Part shown: piece by piece, positions 32,001-44,374 of the stretch
How the letters are laid out: each line of letters begins with the position of its first letter
Position numbering within the stretch: position 1 is the first letter of the stretch
NCBI GenBank assembly: GCA_003116995.1
Contig: BDSL01000142.1
Span: 62,001-126,000 of the forward strand
Direction: 5' to 3'
DNA from: Yamagishiella unicocca
Taxonomy: Eukaryota; Chlorophyta; Chlorophyceae; Chlamydomonadales; Volvocaceae
Length of the DNA stretch: 64,000 bases
The notes under the pieces: model-generated
Told to the model about the DNA's origin: nothing
Database searches by the model: none
Seen by the model: only the letters and a program-made list of their open reading frames with translations
Position numbers and translations under genes: made by a program

Positions 32001-35000
32001 TGGGCCAGGTCGGCGGCCAGCTCCTGGGGGGGAACCACGGGTCGGTGCGGGCGGGCGGGCGTCAGTAGTGGAATTGGCGCTACAAAACTCGTTTCCTGCC
32101 GGACCCGCTGTCATGCCGCTGCGCTGGTATTGTACAACAAACCAATAACCGAGCCCCTAGCGTGGGCCCCCCCTCGACCTATCAGCCCCCCCCCCGTTAT
32201 ATTTCCTGGAGATCCCCCTATATATCTCTTGGTTTGTCGACCGTGGATTTGCGGATATACCGGTCTACACCCCCTGCGGAAGGGGGGCCCATCCGACCCC
32301 CCGGACCCTCAACCTCCGATACACCCACAACGGCAACGGCACACGCACACGACCGCACACCCGTGGCACGACCCGGCCTCACACACGCGGCGTGACCCGG
32401 GCTCACCTGGAAGTTGATGTTCTTGGCGCCCCCCCCCTCCAGCGCCTGGTCGAACACCTGCGGCGGGGGCAGGGGCAGGGGCAGGGGCGCCAGGGACAAT
32501 TCACGACACGACACGGCTGCTGTCGCCTCACGTGTGCGGATGGTCTCCCGGTGGTCGTCAGGGGCCCAGGCAAGAGGGAGGGGAAGCTGGGGCGGAAGAG
32601 GCGCCTCGCCACGCACGTGTTTCCCCGCCATAACCCCCCCTCCTCCCCTCCTCTCCCTCCTCTCGCTCCTCCTCCGCTCCTCCTCCCCCCTCCCCTTGTC
32701 CTGCCCCCCTTCTTGCCTTTGCCAGCACCGGCAGGATGGGTCGCAGGTCGGTGCCCTCCGGAATGAAGTCCAGCGTCACGAAGTCCTAGGGGGGTAGGGG
32801 GGTGGGGGGGGGCGACAAGACGCGGTTACATGACATAAGAAACGAAAGGGGTTTGCAAGGAAACCCGTGCGCAAAGATGGAGGGCGAGGGAGGAGAAGGA
32901 AGGAAGCGCGCGTGGTTAGAGGGCCGCCAGTCACCCCGCTGAAACGCAGCAGGACTACGCCGTACGCCGTACATTCCCCCACCCATCCCGCTCGTGTCCG
33001 CAGGAGGGGCTCGCTGATATCTGTCTCTCCTCTGCACCATTCGATCCTGCGGCCTGGTCGTCCTGGACCGCTAAATAACCTGACCGCCGTACCGGTCCTC
33101 GCACCCACTGCCCACGTGCCCACTGCCCACTGCCCCTCTCCTCACCCCCCTACCTTCTCTTATCAAACCCCCTACCCCCGCGATTCGTGTTCTGCCCTCT
33201 GTTTCCCGTATCGAGCAACCGCAGCCACCACCTGTCTTCCTGCCCCTCTTCTCACCCACCCCCCCGGTTCATTTCTGCTCTCTGCTTCCTATGTCGTGTA
33301 CCTAGGTCTTCTCCCACATACACACACCCGCTCACCTTTACGATGGCCTCGTAGTCCCTGTGTATGAGGTGGCTGATGGCCTCGATCATGCCGAACTTGA
33401 TGTTGTCGTCCACCTGGGTCATCAGACCGAAGTCGAGAATGGCCAGACGGCCGTCGGGGGTGCGGATCAGGTTGCCCTGGGTGGGGGGGCAAAAGGGGGA
33501 ATGGGTTATTGAGGCGGGAACCGGGGGTGGGACCTAGGGCACGATTCGGATTTCTGAGTCGCCGCCCACCACCACCACCATCTGTCCTTTACTGCCTGAA
33601 GTCGAAAGGGAGTAAAGGCGGCGTCCTTTACTGTGGTTCGCTACTTGCCCCTAACCCCTCCTGCCCCCCCTCCTGCCCCCCCTCCCGCCCCACCCCCCTC
33701 CCGCCCCACCCCCCCTCCTGCCCCACCCCCTCCCGCCCCACCCCCCTCCTGCCCCACCCCCCCTCCTGCCCCACCCCCTCCCCCCCTCACCGGGTGCGGG
33801 TCCGCGTGGAAGAACCCCGTCTCCAGCAGCTGCTTGAGGTAGCAGATGACGCCCATGTTCACCAGCTGCCCCACGTCGTCAGCCTGGGACTGGCTCAGCT
33901 TCTCGCCCTCCAACCACTGGGCGGGAGGGGGAGGGGAGGGGAGGGGGGCAGCCAGGGGCGAGATAAGGTGAAGGGGTGCGTGTGTGTGTGGATGGGGGGG
34001 AGATGGCGACCAGGGTCCAGGTCGCCAGGATCGGCGGCGCTGGGGGAGTGGTCAGCTGAGACGAGCTGAGGGGACGCGATCCACGGCGGCGGAGGGTTTG
34101 TTCGCCGTCGTGGTCGGCTGGGGTGCTGTTACACGTTTCTGCTGCTGCTGCCGCTGCTGCTGCTGCTGCACGATGCTGCTCCTGCGTGCTGCTGCTGCGG
34201 CGGCGGGCCTCTCACCACGATCAGGGGGGTGTTGCCGCGGGGTACACCCCCCGGGTGCGGATGCGTGTACGGCGGAGAGCTGCTGCCTACACTGCCCTCC
34301 CTCACCCGAGTGTTCGGGGGTCCCGGACCCTTCCCCTGCCCTCCTGCAGCCCCCTTCCCTGCCCTCCTGCACCCCCCTTCCCTGCCCCCCTGCAGCCCCC
34401 TTTCCTGCCCTCCTGCAGCCCCCTCCCCGCCCCCCGCCCGTCCTCCCTGGTCGCCCCTCACTCCAGCTCCGCTCACTCCTCCCAACCCACTTCTAGGTAG
34501 GATTCTCAGTAGTTAATCTAAGTGCTCCGGCATGCCCCCACAACTATGTGTCCTAACACAATGCGTCCTCTGTTCTGTAACCGGGCCCTTACACCCCCCC
34601 CCACCCCAGCACGCAGCAGTGCCTACCCCCCCCCCCCTCCACCTTCATCTCGGACCACACGTCCCTCCCCCTCACCTCCGTGGTCAGCACTCGGCGGCTG
34701 GTGTACTCGAAGTAGGTGCCCGGGACCACAACCTGAAAGGGGCGGGGGGGAATTGGCATGTAAGGCACGGCGAGACGTTGGGAGGGCCGTGTTGCGGGGG
34801 TAGCTGTGTGCGGGGGGGGGCGAGCTTCGTGCCACGACCAACCTAGCGCCACACGTGGTGTCACGCTCCCCGGCCTTGCATGCCAACACGCCTCAGCCGC
34901 AAAACACACTACTGCGGCCACTACGTGCGGCTTGCACACGCTACACGACCTGATTGTGTCAGTGATTCCCCTACCTTGTTGGCATCCTTAGTGCTTTCCC

Positions 35001-38000
35001 TTGTTGGCATACTTAGTCCTCCCTACTAACACCCACCCGTGGGTGATTCAACCCCACGCCAGCCTCCGCCCACCGCGCCCGCCATCACCCGCCCAACCCG
35101 CCTCCACGCCAGCCCCCCACCCCACCCCTTCATCCCACGGCCTCCCAGCCCCCCCCCCCCAACACACACACACATGCGCCCACAATATCGGCGTCCGACG
35201 AGCATGCGCCAACTATCCTGCCCCTGTCGCGAAAACAGTTGTTATGCCCCCTTCCCCCCCCAAATACACACACATACACATACACCCGCACCTGCGGCAG
35301 GTCCTCCTTCATCTGCGCGGCGAACTTCTCCGCATTGCGCCCCTCGTGCACGTAGTCGAGCTCCTCGAAGAAGCGGGCGGCCCACTCGTCAAGAAGCGCC
35401 ACAACGTCGGTTGTGATCTGAGGGGGTGGGGGGTGGGGGGCCGTGGGGGGTTACAATTAAAGAACCGTGGGGGGTGGCGGAGGGGTAGCAAGGGAGGGAG
35501 GGAGGGAGGGTCGCGGCCCTGATAGAAGGACGACGACGCGGTTGGGCGGTTGCGGAGCCGTCGTCAGTTGGGGCAACTGAATGCTGCCCGTCCCTGCTGT
35601 CAGTCGGATCCAGGCTCGGATCCAACACGGGGCACCCACAGAGGAGGATCGCTGGGCTTGACCACGCAACCAGCCTTCCTACGGGAGAGGCTAAGCCCAG
35701 CCTCTGCACCGGCACCCCCCGCGCGTAGACGGTCGCTTTTGCAACCCACCCACGAGGGATCTTTATGCCACCCTCCCCCCATACGGGGGTCTCCCTCGAA
35801 ACCCCCCATACGGGGTTTTCCCTCACAACCCCAGGCAGCCCCCCCCCCCTCCCTCCCGGCCCCCCACCTGCGGGAAGCGGCGCATGAAGACGCCCAGCTT
35901 GCGGATGATGTAGAGGTCGATGGTGACGGTCTCCAGAACATACGGCCGCTGCACCTTGACCGCAACCGTCTCACCCGTCTTGAGCTTGCCCTTGTACACC
36001 TGGAGGGGGAGGGGGGGGGGCGGGGGGAAGGAGACCCGGTTACACGACACAGGACGGAACACTGACATGGAGTGGGTGGTTGGGGGGGGTGATAAGAGAA
36101 TCCACGAATCCATGGCCGACAAACCGAGTTGGGGGGGGGTGTCGGCGCCGGCGGGGGGTGACATTGCACTTCCCGGGCAAAGGGGATCGACGGAGCCCAT
36201 TATGCCACCGGTACCTCCATTCGATGCTGCAGCAGCGCACATCACCTCGCACCGCCTCACCTCGCACCGCCTCACATCCCCTCATTGCCGCACCGGGCTC
36301 ACGGCCCCAGACCCCAACCCCCATACCCCCTCCGCACTGCATCCCCTCCCTTGGGAGTCCCTGTGATTTTTTCCCCTCGGCTTACCATGTCGAAAAAACC
36401 GGTTTCATTGCCCGGCCCCCCCTCCGAGTAAGCGGTCCTGTTCTGTAACCCCCCCCCTTCCAACAGCTACCCCCAGCTTCCCCCAGCTACCTGGCCCAGC
36501 GACGCCGCCGCGATGGGCTCCGGTGTCAGCTCCGCGAAGACCTCGTACCAGGGCGCGCCAAGCTCGTCCTGGAGCAGCTGCAGTACAGTACGACAAAGCG
36601 TGCGTGCGGTGGCGCGCGCGAGGAGCTGTGAGTCAGCAACCGCTGGTGGGTTTCCGGGGGACGGCCGCCGCCCCGCGTCCCCCCCCTACCCGGGACGTGC
36701 ATACAGGAGGCACGGGGCACCAAGTAAGTGGCAACACGACAAACCTCTTGCCCGCACCCTCACCCTGCTCTCGCCCCCCCTTACCCTGCTCCTCACCCCT
36801 CCTGCCCTGCCCCTCACCCCCACGGTCTCGGGTACCTCCCCACGAGTTTCCCCGATCCCCACCTTCCCGGATTCGCGGATTCTCGAATCAAAACACCCCT
36901 TCACAAGGTCCGAAGGCTATGCACCAGCTGCACTTCCCGTGTCAAGTAGACGGTTCTTTCCTGCACCCTCCCTTCCCGGGGTACCTTCATGGCCAGCTTG
37001 GAGTCGAAGGAGGGCACCTTGTCGCACAGCTTCTGCAGCTCGTTCATGGCGGCGGGGCTCAGGATGTCGGGGCGGATGGACAGAGCCTGTTGGTGTGTTT
37101 TGGTGTGTTTTGGGGGGGGAGGGGGGAGAAGAGGGAGCACAACAGGGGGTGGGGAAGGGAACGATTAGGGTGGGATTGATGACAGCGGGGGGGGGGGGAC
37201 GGTGGTGTCGGAGGGTTGGTTCGTTGCTAGTTGAGGTGTCATTCCGTTGCGTTGAAGGCGTTGACGAGGGCTGCGACTGGTGTCACGGCCACCTGCCAGC
37301 ATAGGGCCCACATGGTGGTCCACCACACAGCTGGGGACAACACAACACCCGGCAGTCCGCACCGCGCTATCGCGGTCGCAGACGAGTGCTAGGAGGCGGG
37401 GGGGGAGGGATGCCCGCCTGCCCCCCCCCCCACCCCCCACCCCACGAGACCTCTACTGCGGCCCCTGCCAGCCACGAGCCGCATGCCAAGCCGCACATGT
37501 ACCAAACAGCTCCCCGCGGCGACCGCCTCTTGACCGGTTCCCCCTGCCCGCCACCTTCCACACCCCGCGTGTCCGGAAACAACTCGCCTGTCAGTTCCTG
37601 CCCTCCGTTTCCTATGTCGTATAACCGGGTCTCCTCGCCAACCCCCCCCCGCCCCCGACACACGCACACCGCCTATGCACCAACTACACTTCCACATGTC
37701 GAGTAACCGGTTCTTCTCTGTAACCCTCTCACCCCCCCACACACACACAGGCCCGCCCAACCCTCTCACCCCCCCCATCTCGGCTGTGGATTCGCGGATT
37801 CTCTTACCCCGGCCCCCCCCCCAACACACCCCCAGCCCCGCCCCCACCTGGCCCAGCTTGATGTAAGCTGGTCCCAGACTGGTCACGATGTCCCGCAGCT
37901 GGATGGCGCGAGCCACCTCGTTCTCACGCAGCTTGCCCTGGGCGGCATCAAGCAGCAGCCCCGTGATGAAGCGGCCGGAGATGCCTGGGGGGTGGGGGGC

Positions 38001-39408
38001 AAGGGAATCCCGTGCACGAATGAAAGGAACGTTTGGGAAAATACGTCTGGAGGAGCATGCTGCAGCATGCCGAAAGAGAACTTGGTTCTGCGGACTGATA
38101 GTCGGAGGTCGGAGGTGGACCCTCGGCAGCTGTGTCGATTGCGGTTACGGCTCCTAGGTTCACGGGAACAAGGACCCCGCCGCGCGGCGTAGGGACGTGG
38201 ACTTTGCGAAGTCAGCTTGTTTTGGGCGCAAGCAGGAGAACTTGGTGATGTGGTTGGCCATTTGGGGTGTGTGTGGAGAAAACCGGGTGGGAGCGGGGCC
38301 CCCGCAGGTGGGAAGGACCACCTTTCACGTAGCCCCCTCGCTCCACTCCACCGCCCTCCACTGCCCCCATCTGGAACCCCTCCCTCTGCAGAGGTCGTGC
38401 GCCCGTACTTGGGGGCCACACGCGCCAAGCTGCCCGCCTCCCACTGCAAGCGGTTGGCGCGACGCACACCCGCCGTCACCCGCACGTCCGTTTCAACCCC
38501 ACACCCGTGGCCCCCTGTTTCGCCTGTGTACGCCACACGGCACACACACACACACACACCCCGGGCTTTTCCCCAACCTCCGCGCTCCTCTCATATATAA
38601 CCCCCCCTCCGGGGCCCCTGTCGCGTAAACGGTTTTTATGCCACCCCCCGAGTCCAAGTCCAATAGCACGCGCGCGCGTCCAGGTATCCGAAACCTATGC
38701 ACCAGCTACACTTCCCATACCGAGTAACCGATTCTTTTCTGTAAAAAAAACCCCGGCTCCTCTCATCCCCCCCCCGGTCTTTGGAGCGCCACTCGACCAT
38801 CCCCTTCACCGCCCTCGGTTTGTCGGCCGTGGATTCGCGGATTCTCTTATCAAACCCCCCGGGCTCCTCGCTGTCCGCCAACCATGCGCCCACTCTCCTG
38901 TCTTTTTCGTGCCAACGGTTTTCACGCCACCGCCCCCCCGGGCTCCTCTCATCCCCCCCCCGCGCTCACCCAGCAGCTGCGCGATGCGGGTGACCACCGA
39001 CACGGGCCTGCGGTCCCAGTAGGCCGAGATGGCGTCAACGTCGTAATCCAGCGGCAGCTGGTGGTCGGAGTCGGAGTCCGTCTCGATGAGCTCCATGACC
39101 ACTCCCGAGGAAGCGAAGTCGTCCTCGTTCAGGTTGGCGCCTCGGAAGCCCGCCATCAGCACGCGCAGCTGCTCGTCCTCCTCCATCTGAGATCGTACGG
39201 CACGCATCTGGGACGACATGGCCGAGACGCTGGTGCTGCTGCCGGAGCCGGGGGCGCGGCCGCTGGTGCTCGGGGGGGCCGAGGAGGAGGAGGTGGAGGC
39301 GGCGGCGGCGTTGACGGAGACCCCATGGCGGCGGAGCGCCGTTGGCGCACGGGAGCGCGAGCCGCCGGCGAGGGCCTTACGGCCGCGCATGAGCTGCTGC
39401 TGCTGCAT
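29016..39408 (-). CDS. Chloroplast-type ABC1 kinase (ABC1K/ADCK/UbiB family), 16 exons
   Basis: Exons: 38970-39408, 37848-37984, 36985-37086, 36491-36577, 35868-35999, 35292-35417, 34676-34732, 33791-33916, 33336-33476, 32717-32785, 32407-32457, 31800-32023, 31254-31444, 30403-30636, 29955-30097 and 29016-29342. All phases agree, giving about 861 residues. Motifs in order: KxGQ (AYIKLGQ, about 186-192), Ala-rich loop AAASLGQ (249-255), VAVK lysine (about 270), EELDY (317-321), catalytic loop HADPHPGN across an exon junction (397-404) and DFG (about 417). The family works in quinone and plastoglobule lipid metabolism or photoprotection. The first 38 residues are Arg/Ala/Ser-rich, ending near VNAAAA, like a chloroplast transit peptide. 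The core closely resembles plant plastid ABC1Ks such as ABC1K6, but the subgroup is from memory. The C-terminal 270 or so residues beyond the kinase core are Gln-, Ala- and Pro-rich in part. Confidence 0.9.
29734..29899. repeat. Dispersed intronic element, copy 1 (about 165 bp)
   Basis: Runs from GGGGTCCTCGCTTCCTTTCG to CCACGGGTCTTCCTCGA. A second copy lies at 62877-63046 in an intron of a different gene. It is here in the last intron of the kinase gene. No TIRs or tail are evident. Confidence 0.65.
30663..30745. repeat. Minisatellite, unit 24 bp, about 3.5 copies, in an intron
   Basis: AACACAAGGGGGG followed by TTTGATAAGAG is repeated head to tail just above the acceptor of kinase exon 14. 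The last copies are degenerate. The TTTGATAAGAG part is also seen singly in other introns of the window. Confidence 0.7.
32458..32716 (-). other. GC-AG intron in the ABC1 kinase gene
   Basis: The exon ending ...ILPVLAK is followed by GCAAGA rather than GT, and the next exon (32407-32457) starts VFDQALEGGG after CAG. Joining at GC gives LAKVFDQ, the expected family sequence. The only nearby GT would delete conserved residues. AAG|GCAAGA fits the strong consensus required of GC donors. Confidence 0.75.
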
Positions 39409-40934
39409 GGTGCTGCTTGGGATTGGCGGGTTTGAGGAGGGGAGGAGGGGGGGCTGGTGGACGGGAGGTGGCGCGCTGTGGGAGAGCTCGAGGTTGAGGT
39501 TCTCCGGCCGCTGCGCTGCTCTGCAGATGGTAAGAGGTTCGGGGGTGGGGGTTGTGTTGCTGGGGGGTTGGGTTGGGTTGGGTTGGAGGATGGGTAAGAA
39601 GACGGCAAGGGCGAGAAGTTTGCCATTCGGTGTCGGGGCCGGGGGGCAAGGGGTGAGCGAAGGGATGGGGACGTGGCGTGGGGTCTGTATGGCCGCGACG
39701 AAAGGTCGACGCCGGAAATGCCGCGCAGCGCATCAGCGCTGTGATGGAAGTTGATATACGCATGCTGAATTGCTACGTTTGTTGTGCAGCGGCGAGATGG
39801 GAGGGGGTGCGCTCGGCAGACAACCACGACGACCGGCTGGCGTTAACAGCAGCCTGCGTCCTTCTGCCTCTAAGGAGTCGTGAAGTAGTACCCAGTAAAA
39901 TGGAAACATCGTGGCGGCGCGCGCCTGTTAGGCGCTATGTGGCCGATGCGACCCGAACCACACACGCTGTAACCTTGTTAACCCAAGTAACACAACCCTT
40001 TTACGCAGCGCGTTCAATGCATGATAATAACGCGCTGGTATAACAGGCATCTGGGCTGTGGCATTCGTCAGCGCCGTGCGCGCGACTAGCTTGGCTCGCA
40101 AAGCATACCTGCGCTCTGCGTCGCTCGCACGAAATGACCTCGAATAAAGTCCACAGGTTACCCTGCTTCACGACTTCTTAAACGCGCAGCAGTGATTGCT
40201 GCACGGAGGAAGCCCTGTGGACCAGCGAAATATGCCGTTGGTGTAGGTTCTGCAGACCTGCCTTATAAAGAAGCTATTCAGCAGGATAGTGATCACCTAG
40301 ACTACACCCTTTGTCAGGGCTGTACCTAACGCTGGACAATTTGGTGAGTCTATACTGTTATCTAAAGGGGTGAGACCCCTTGAGACACCATCCGAGACCC
40401 TTGCCCTAACGGTCGTAAATTACTCCCTTAAAAAGATAATGGTTACCAGTATTATAATGCTGCAATTGAGACGCGTAGTTCCTGGAATTGGGAAACCTTG
40501 CCCATCGTCACTCCGACCCCGATTGAAGACCCATCGTCAACGGCAAGCTTATAAAGTTATAGTAACAAGAACCTGAGGCGCTTTTTTATCGTATAAAGTA
40601 GCCCAAATGTCAACACTGTGAGTCGCGACAAAGCGTGCAGCACCATGACGACAGTCTCACCGCGAACATAGCCCCGAGCCCGAGCCCAAACCCACAAGCC
40701 TTAGCCTACGGCGCGGAATTGAGAAAACAAGCTGAATTATTGCCTTTTCGCAGGAAGTACACTCCACCACATCTCCGTTATTGCAATGCCCTGATGGGAA
40801 GACCTTGCCGCTTCCTTTGAAGGGTTTTCGATGAAGTATTTATCCAGGACCATGCAAACGCGCGTAATCTTGATCCAGGGACCCGCGTCGTTGGGCCGAC
40901 CCCTGAGGCATCTATGCTGACCCCTCCCCCGGTT
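39409..40934. other. Upstream region of the ABC1 kinase gene and left flank of the satellite
   Basis: The kinase promoter and 5' UTR should lie just above 39408; no clear TATA box was found. The stretch 39900-40930 is less GC-rich and contains no gene I can support. A 17-bp near-palindrome (AAGGGGTGAGACCCCTT) lies at 40365-40381 and recurs in inverted orientation on the far side of the satellite. Confidence 0.4.
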
Positions 40935-43604
40935 CGAAAGGGGGATTGCTCTCCTGGTTAAAGCCAGACCAGCCCCCCGCGCCCTACCAGCTCTCAAATA
41001 TCATACTATGTACTAGTTGGGCGCGGCGGCGGTGGCCTAGGGTCGCGTACGGCAACAATCGGGCACTTTCCGTCTCCCAGCCCCTCCAGCAGCAAGGGAG
41101 CGCCTGGACCGCCGAAAGGGGGATTGCTCTCCTGGTTAAAGCCAGACCAGCCCCCCGCGCCCCACCAGCTCTCAAATATCATACTATGTACTAGTTGGGC
41201 GCGGCGGCGGTGGCCTAGGGTCGCGTACGGCAACAATCGGGCACTTTCCGTCTCCCAGCCCCTCCAGCAGCAAGGGAGCGCCTGGACCGCCGAAAGGGGG
41301 ATTGCTCTCCTGGTTAAAGCCAGACCAGCCCCCCGCGCCCCACCAGCTCTCAAATATCATACTATGTACTAGTTGGGCGCGGCGGCGGTGGCCTAGGGTC
41401 GCGTACGGCAACAATCGGGCACTTTCCGTCTCCCAGCCCCTCCAGCAGCAAGGGAGCGCCTGGACCGCCGAAAGGGGGATTGCTCTCCTGGTTAAAGCCA
41501 GACCAGCCCCCCGCGCCCCACCAGCTCTCAAATATCATACTATGTACTAGTTGGGCGCGGCGGCGGTGGCCTAGGGTCGCGTACGGCAACAATCGGGCAC
41601 TTTCCGTCTCCCAGCCCCTCCAGCAGCAAGGGAGCGCCTGGACCGCCGAAAGGGGGATTGCTCTCCTGGTTAAAGCCAGACCAGCCCCCCGCGCCCCACC
41701 AGCTCTCAAATATCATACTATGTACTAGTTGGGCGCGGCGGCGGTGGCCTAGGGTCGCGTACGGCAACAATCGGGCACTTTCCGTCTCCCAGCCCCTCCA
41801 GCAGCAAGGGAGCGCCTGGACCGCCGAAAGGGGGATTGCTCTCCTGGTTAAAGCCAGACCAGCCCCCCGCGCCCCACCAGCTCTCAAATATCATACTATG
41901 TACTAGTTGGGCGCGGCGGCGGTGGCCTAGGGTCGCGTACGGCAACAATCGGGCACTTTCCGTCTCCCAGCCCCTCCAGCAGCAAGGGAGCGCCTGGACC
42001 GCCGAAAGGGGGATTGCTCTCCTGGTTAAAGCCAGACCAGCCCCCCGCGCCCCACCAGCTCTCAAATATCATACTATGTACTAGTTGGGCGCGGCGGCGG
42101 TGGCCTAGGGTCGCGTACGGCAACAATCGGGCACTTTCCGTCTCCCAGCCCCTCCAGCAGCAAGGGAGCGCCTGGACCGCCGAAAGGGGGATTGCTCTCC
42201 TGGTTAAAGCCAGACCAGCCCCCCGCGCCCCACCAGCTCTCAAATATCATACTATGTACTAGTTGGGCGCGGCGGCGGTGGCCTAGGGTCGCGTACGGCA
42301 ACAATCGGGCACTTTCCGTCTCCCAGCCCCTCCAGCAGCAAGGGAGCGCCTGGACCGCCGAAAGGGGGATTGCTCTCCTGGTTAAAGCCAGACCAGCCCC
42401 CCGCGCCCCACCAGCTCTCAAATATCATACTATGTACTAGTTGGGCGCGGCGGCGGTGGCCTAGGGTCGCGTACGGCAACAATCGGGCACTTTCCGTCTC
42501 CCAGCCCCTCCAGCAGCAAGGGAGCGCCTGGACCGCCGAAAGGGGGATTGCTCTCCTGGTTAAAGCCAGACCAGCCCCCCGCGCCCCACCAGCTCTCAAA
42601 TATCATACTATGTACTAGTTGGGCGCGGCGGCGGTGGCCTAGGGTCGCGTACGGCAACAATCGGGCACTTTCCGTCTCCCAGCCCCTCCAGCAGCAAGGG
42701 AGCGCCTGGACCGCCGAAAGGGGGATTGCTCTCCTGGTTAAAGCCAGACCAGCCCCCCGCGCCCCACCAGCTCTCAAATATCATACTATGTACTAGTTGG
42801 GCGCGGCGGCGGTGGCCTAGGGTCGCGTACGGCAACAATCGGGCACTTTCCGTCTCCCAGCCCCTCCAGCAGCAAGGGAGCGCCTGGACCGCCGAAAGGG
42901 GGATTGCTCTCCTGGTTAAAGCCAGACCAGCCCCCCGCGCCCCACCAGCTCTCAAATATCATACTATGTACTAGTTGGGCGCGGCGGCGGTGGCCTAGGG
43001 TCGCGTACGGCAACAATCGGGCACTTTCCGTCTCCCAGCCCCTCCAGCAGCAAGGGAGCGCCTGGACCGCCGAAAGGGGGATTGCTCTCCTGGTTAAAGC
43101 CAGACCAGCCCCCCGCGCCCCACCAGCTCTCAAATATCATACTATGTACTAGTTGGGCGCGGCGGCGGTGGCCTAGGGTCGCGTACGGCAACAATCGGGC
43201 ACTTTCCGTCTCCCAGCCCCTCCAGCAGCAAGGGAGCGCCTGGACCGCCGAAAGGGGGATTGCTCTCCTGGTTAAAGCCAGACCAGCCCCCCGCGCCCCA
43301 CCAGCTCTCAAATATCATACTATGTACTAGTTGGGCGCGGCGGCGGTGGCCTAGGGTCGCGTACGGCAACAATCGGGCACTTTCCGTCTCCCAGCCCCTC
43401 CAGCAGCAAGGGAGCGCCTGGACCGCCGAAAGGGGGATTGCTCTCCTGGTTAAAGCCAGACCAGCCCCCCGCGCCCCACCAGCTCTCAAATATCATACTA
43501 TGTACTAGTTGGGCGCGGCGGCGGTGGCCTAGGGTCGCGTACGGCAACAATCGGGCACTTTCCGTCTCCCAGCCCCTCCAGCAGCAAGGGAGCGCCTGGA
43601 CCGC
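40935..43604. repeat. 178-bp satellite, 15 tandem copies
   Basis: Exactly 15 units of 178 bp, each starting CGAAAGGGGGATTGCTCTCC and containing AAATATCATACTATGTACTA and GGGCGCGGCGGCGGTGGCCT. Only the first unit shows a difference by translation (Tyr versus His codon in ...APYQ/APHQ). The others look identical, implying recent amplification or homogenisation. A few bases resembling the unit start follow at 43605. Open frames of 82 and 115 codons recur in every unit on both strands, but 178 is not a multiple of three and they are by-products. The array sits between two divergent genes. Confidence 0.95.
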
Positions 43605-44374
43605 CGAAAGCGGGGATTAAGCCGCCCCCCCGCACTGCCGCTGTAGGAGTTCTCTCTTCGGCGGAGTGGGTGACTGCCGGCAAGGGCTGTGATTGCGGAG
43701 ACGGGCAAAACCCCCAACAAAAGCGCGAGCACCGCGGCTTGCACGAGAACATGTTGCACGCCCGAGCGCCAACCTTTGGGAAGCCATCTGCCGCATCCAC
43801 CGAGTGTAGATGAGTGAGCCCTTCCTGGCTGTGAGGGTGGTCTCCTTCAAAAACGTGCTAAGGATCGACTTGTCCAGGCCCGCAGAGCTCAAGTAAGCTT
43901 GCAGGTCATCTTCAGAAGGTGTAACGCTATGCAATGAACCGACTACGTGACAAGAACCGCGGTCGTTAACGCCACCGAGATAGCGACAGTCGTTCCTCTT
44001 GTGCGTTTTGACCGCAACGCATCTTCAGGCGTCGGTATAAAAATATTCTCTTTCAACTTGAGCAATCTACATTTAAAAACGAGGAAATTTTTTGGCCCGT
44101 TTCTTTAATATCAGGCCCGAGACCGTCTGGAGGCACGATGCTCGTCTCCCCATGGGTCTCCGAGATCCGTACATCGGACTCTGAAGGGGTCTCACCCCTT
44201 TACGTATTATACTGTTCGCTGCGAACGTGCCGTACATTCTAGGGCGCCTGAGCATGAGACAAGCTGGACAAGCATTTTTGTTTGCTGCAATTTCGTAGTT
44301 CATCAAGCTTGTTACCATGAGCCATTTCGTGTAGGACAATAACTGCGTCAGTTTTTCAACTCGTTACAGCAGAA
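43605..44374. other. Right flank of the satellite and upstream region of the WDR75-like gene
   Basis: It contains the inverted partner (44184-44200) of the 17-bp near-palindrome at 40365-40381. A minus-strand open frame at 43617-43934 (SEDDLQAYLSSAGLDKSIL, then STFLKETTLTARKGSLIYTR) has fairly balanced composition in its first 60 codons but no family I recognise. The WDR75-like promoter should lie just before 44375. Confidence 0.35.

Noticed and set aside
40935..41112. Pol III box A/B-like words in the 178-bp unit
   Set aside because: The box-B-like GGTTCGAAAGG exists only at the left flank and is not in the repeated unit.
40946..43508. Series of identical 82- and 115-codon open frames in both strands
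   Set aside because: They repeat every 178 bp with the satellite, and 178 is not a multiple of three. They are by-products of the tandem array, not genes.
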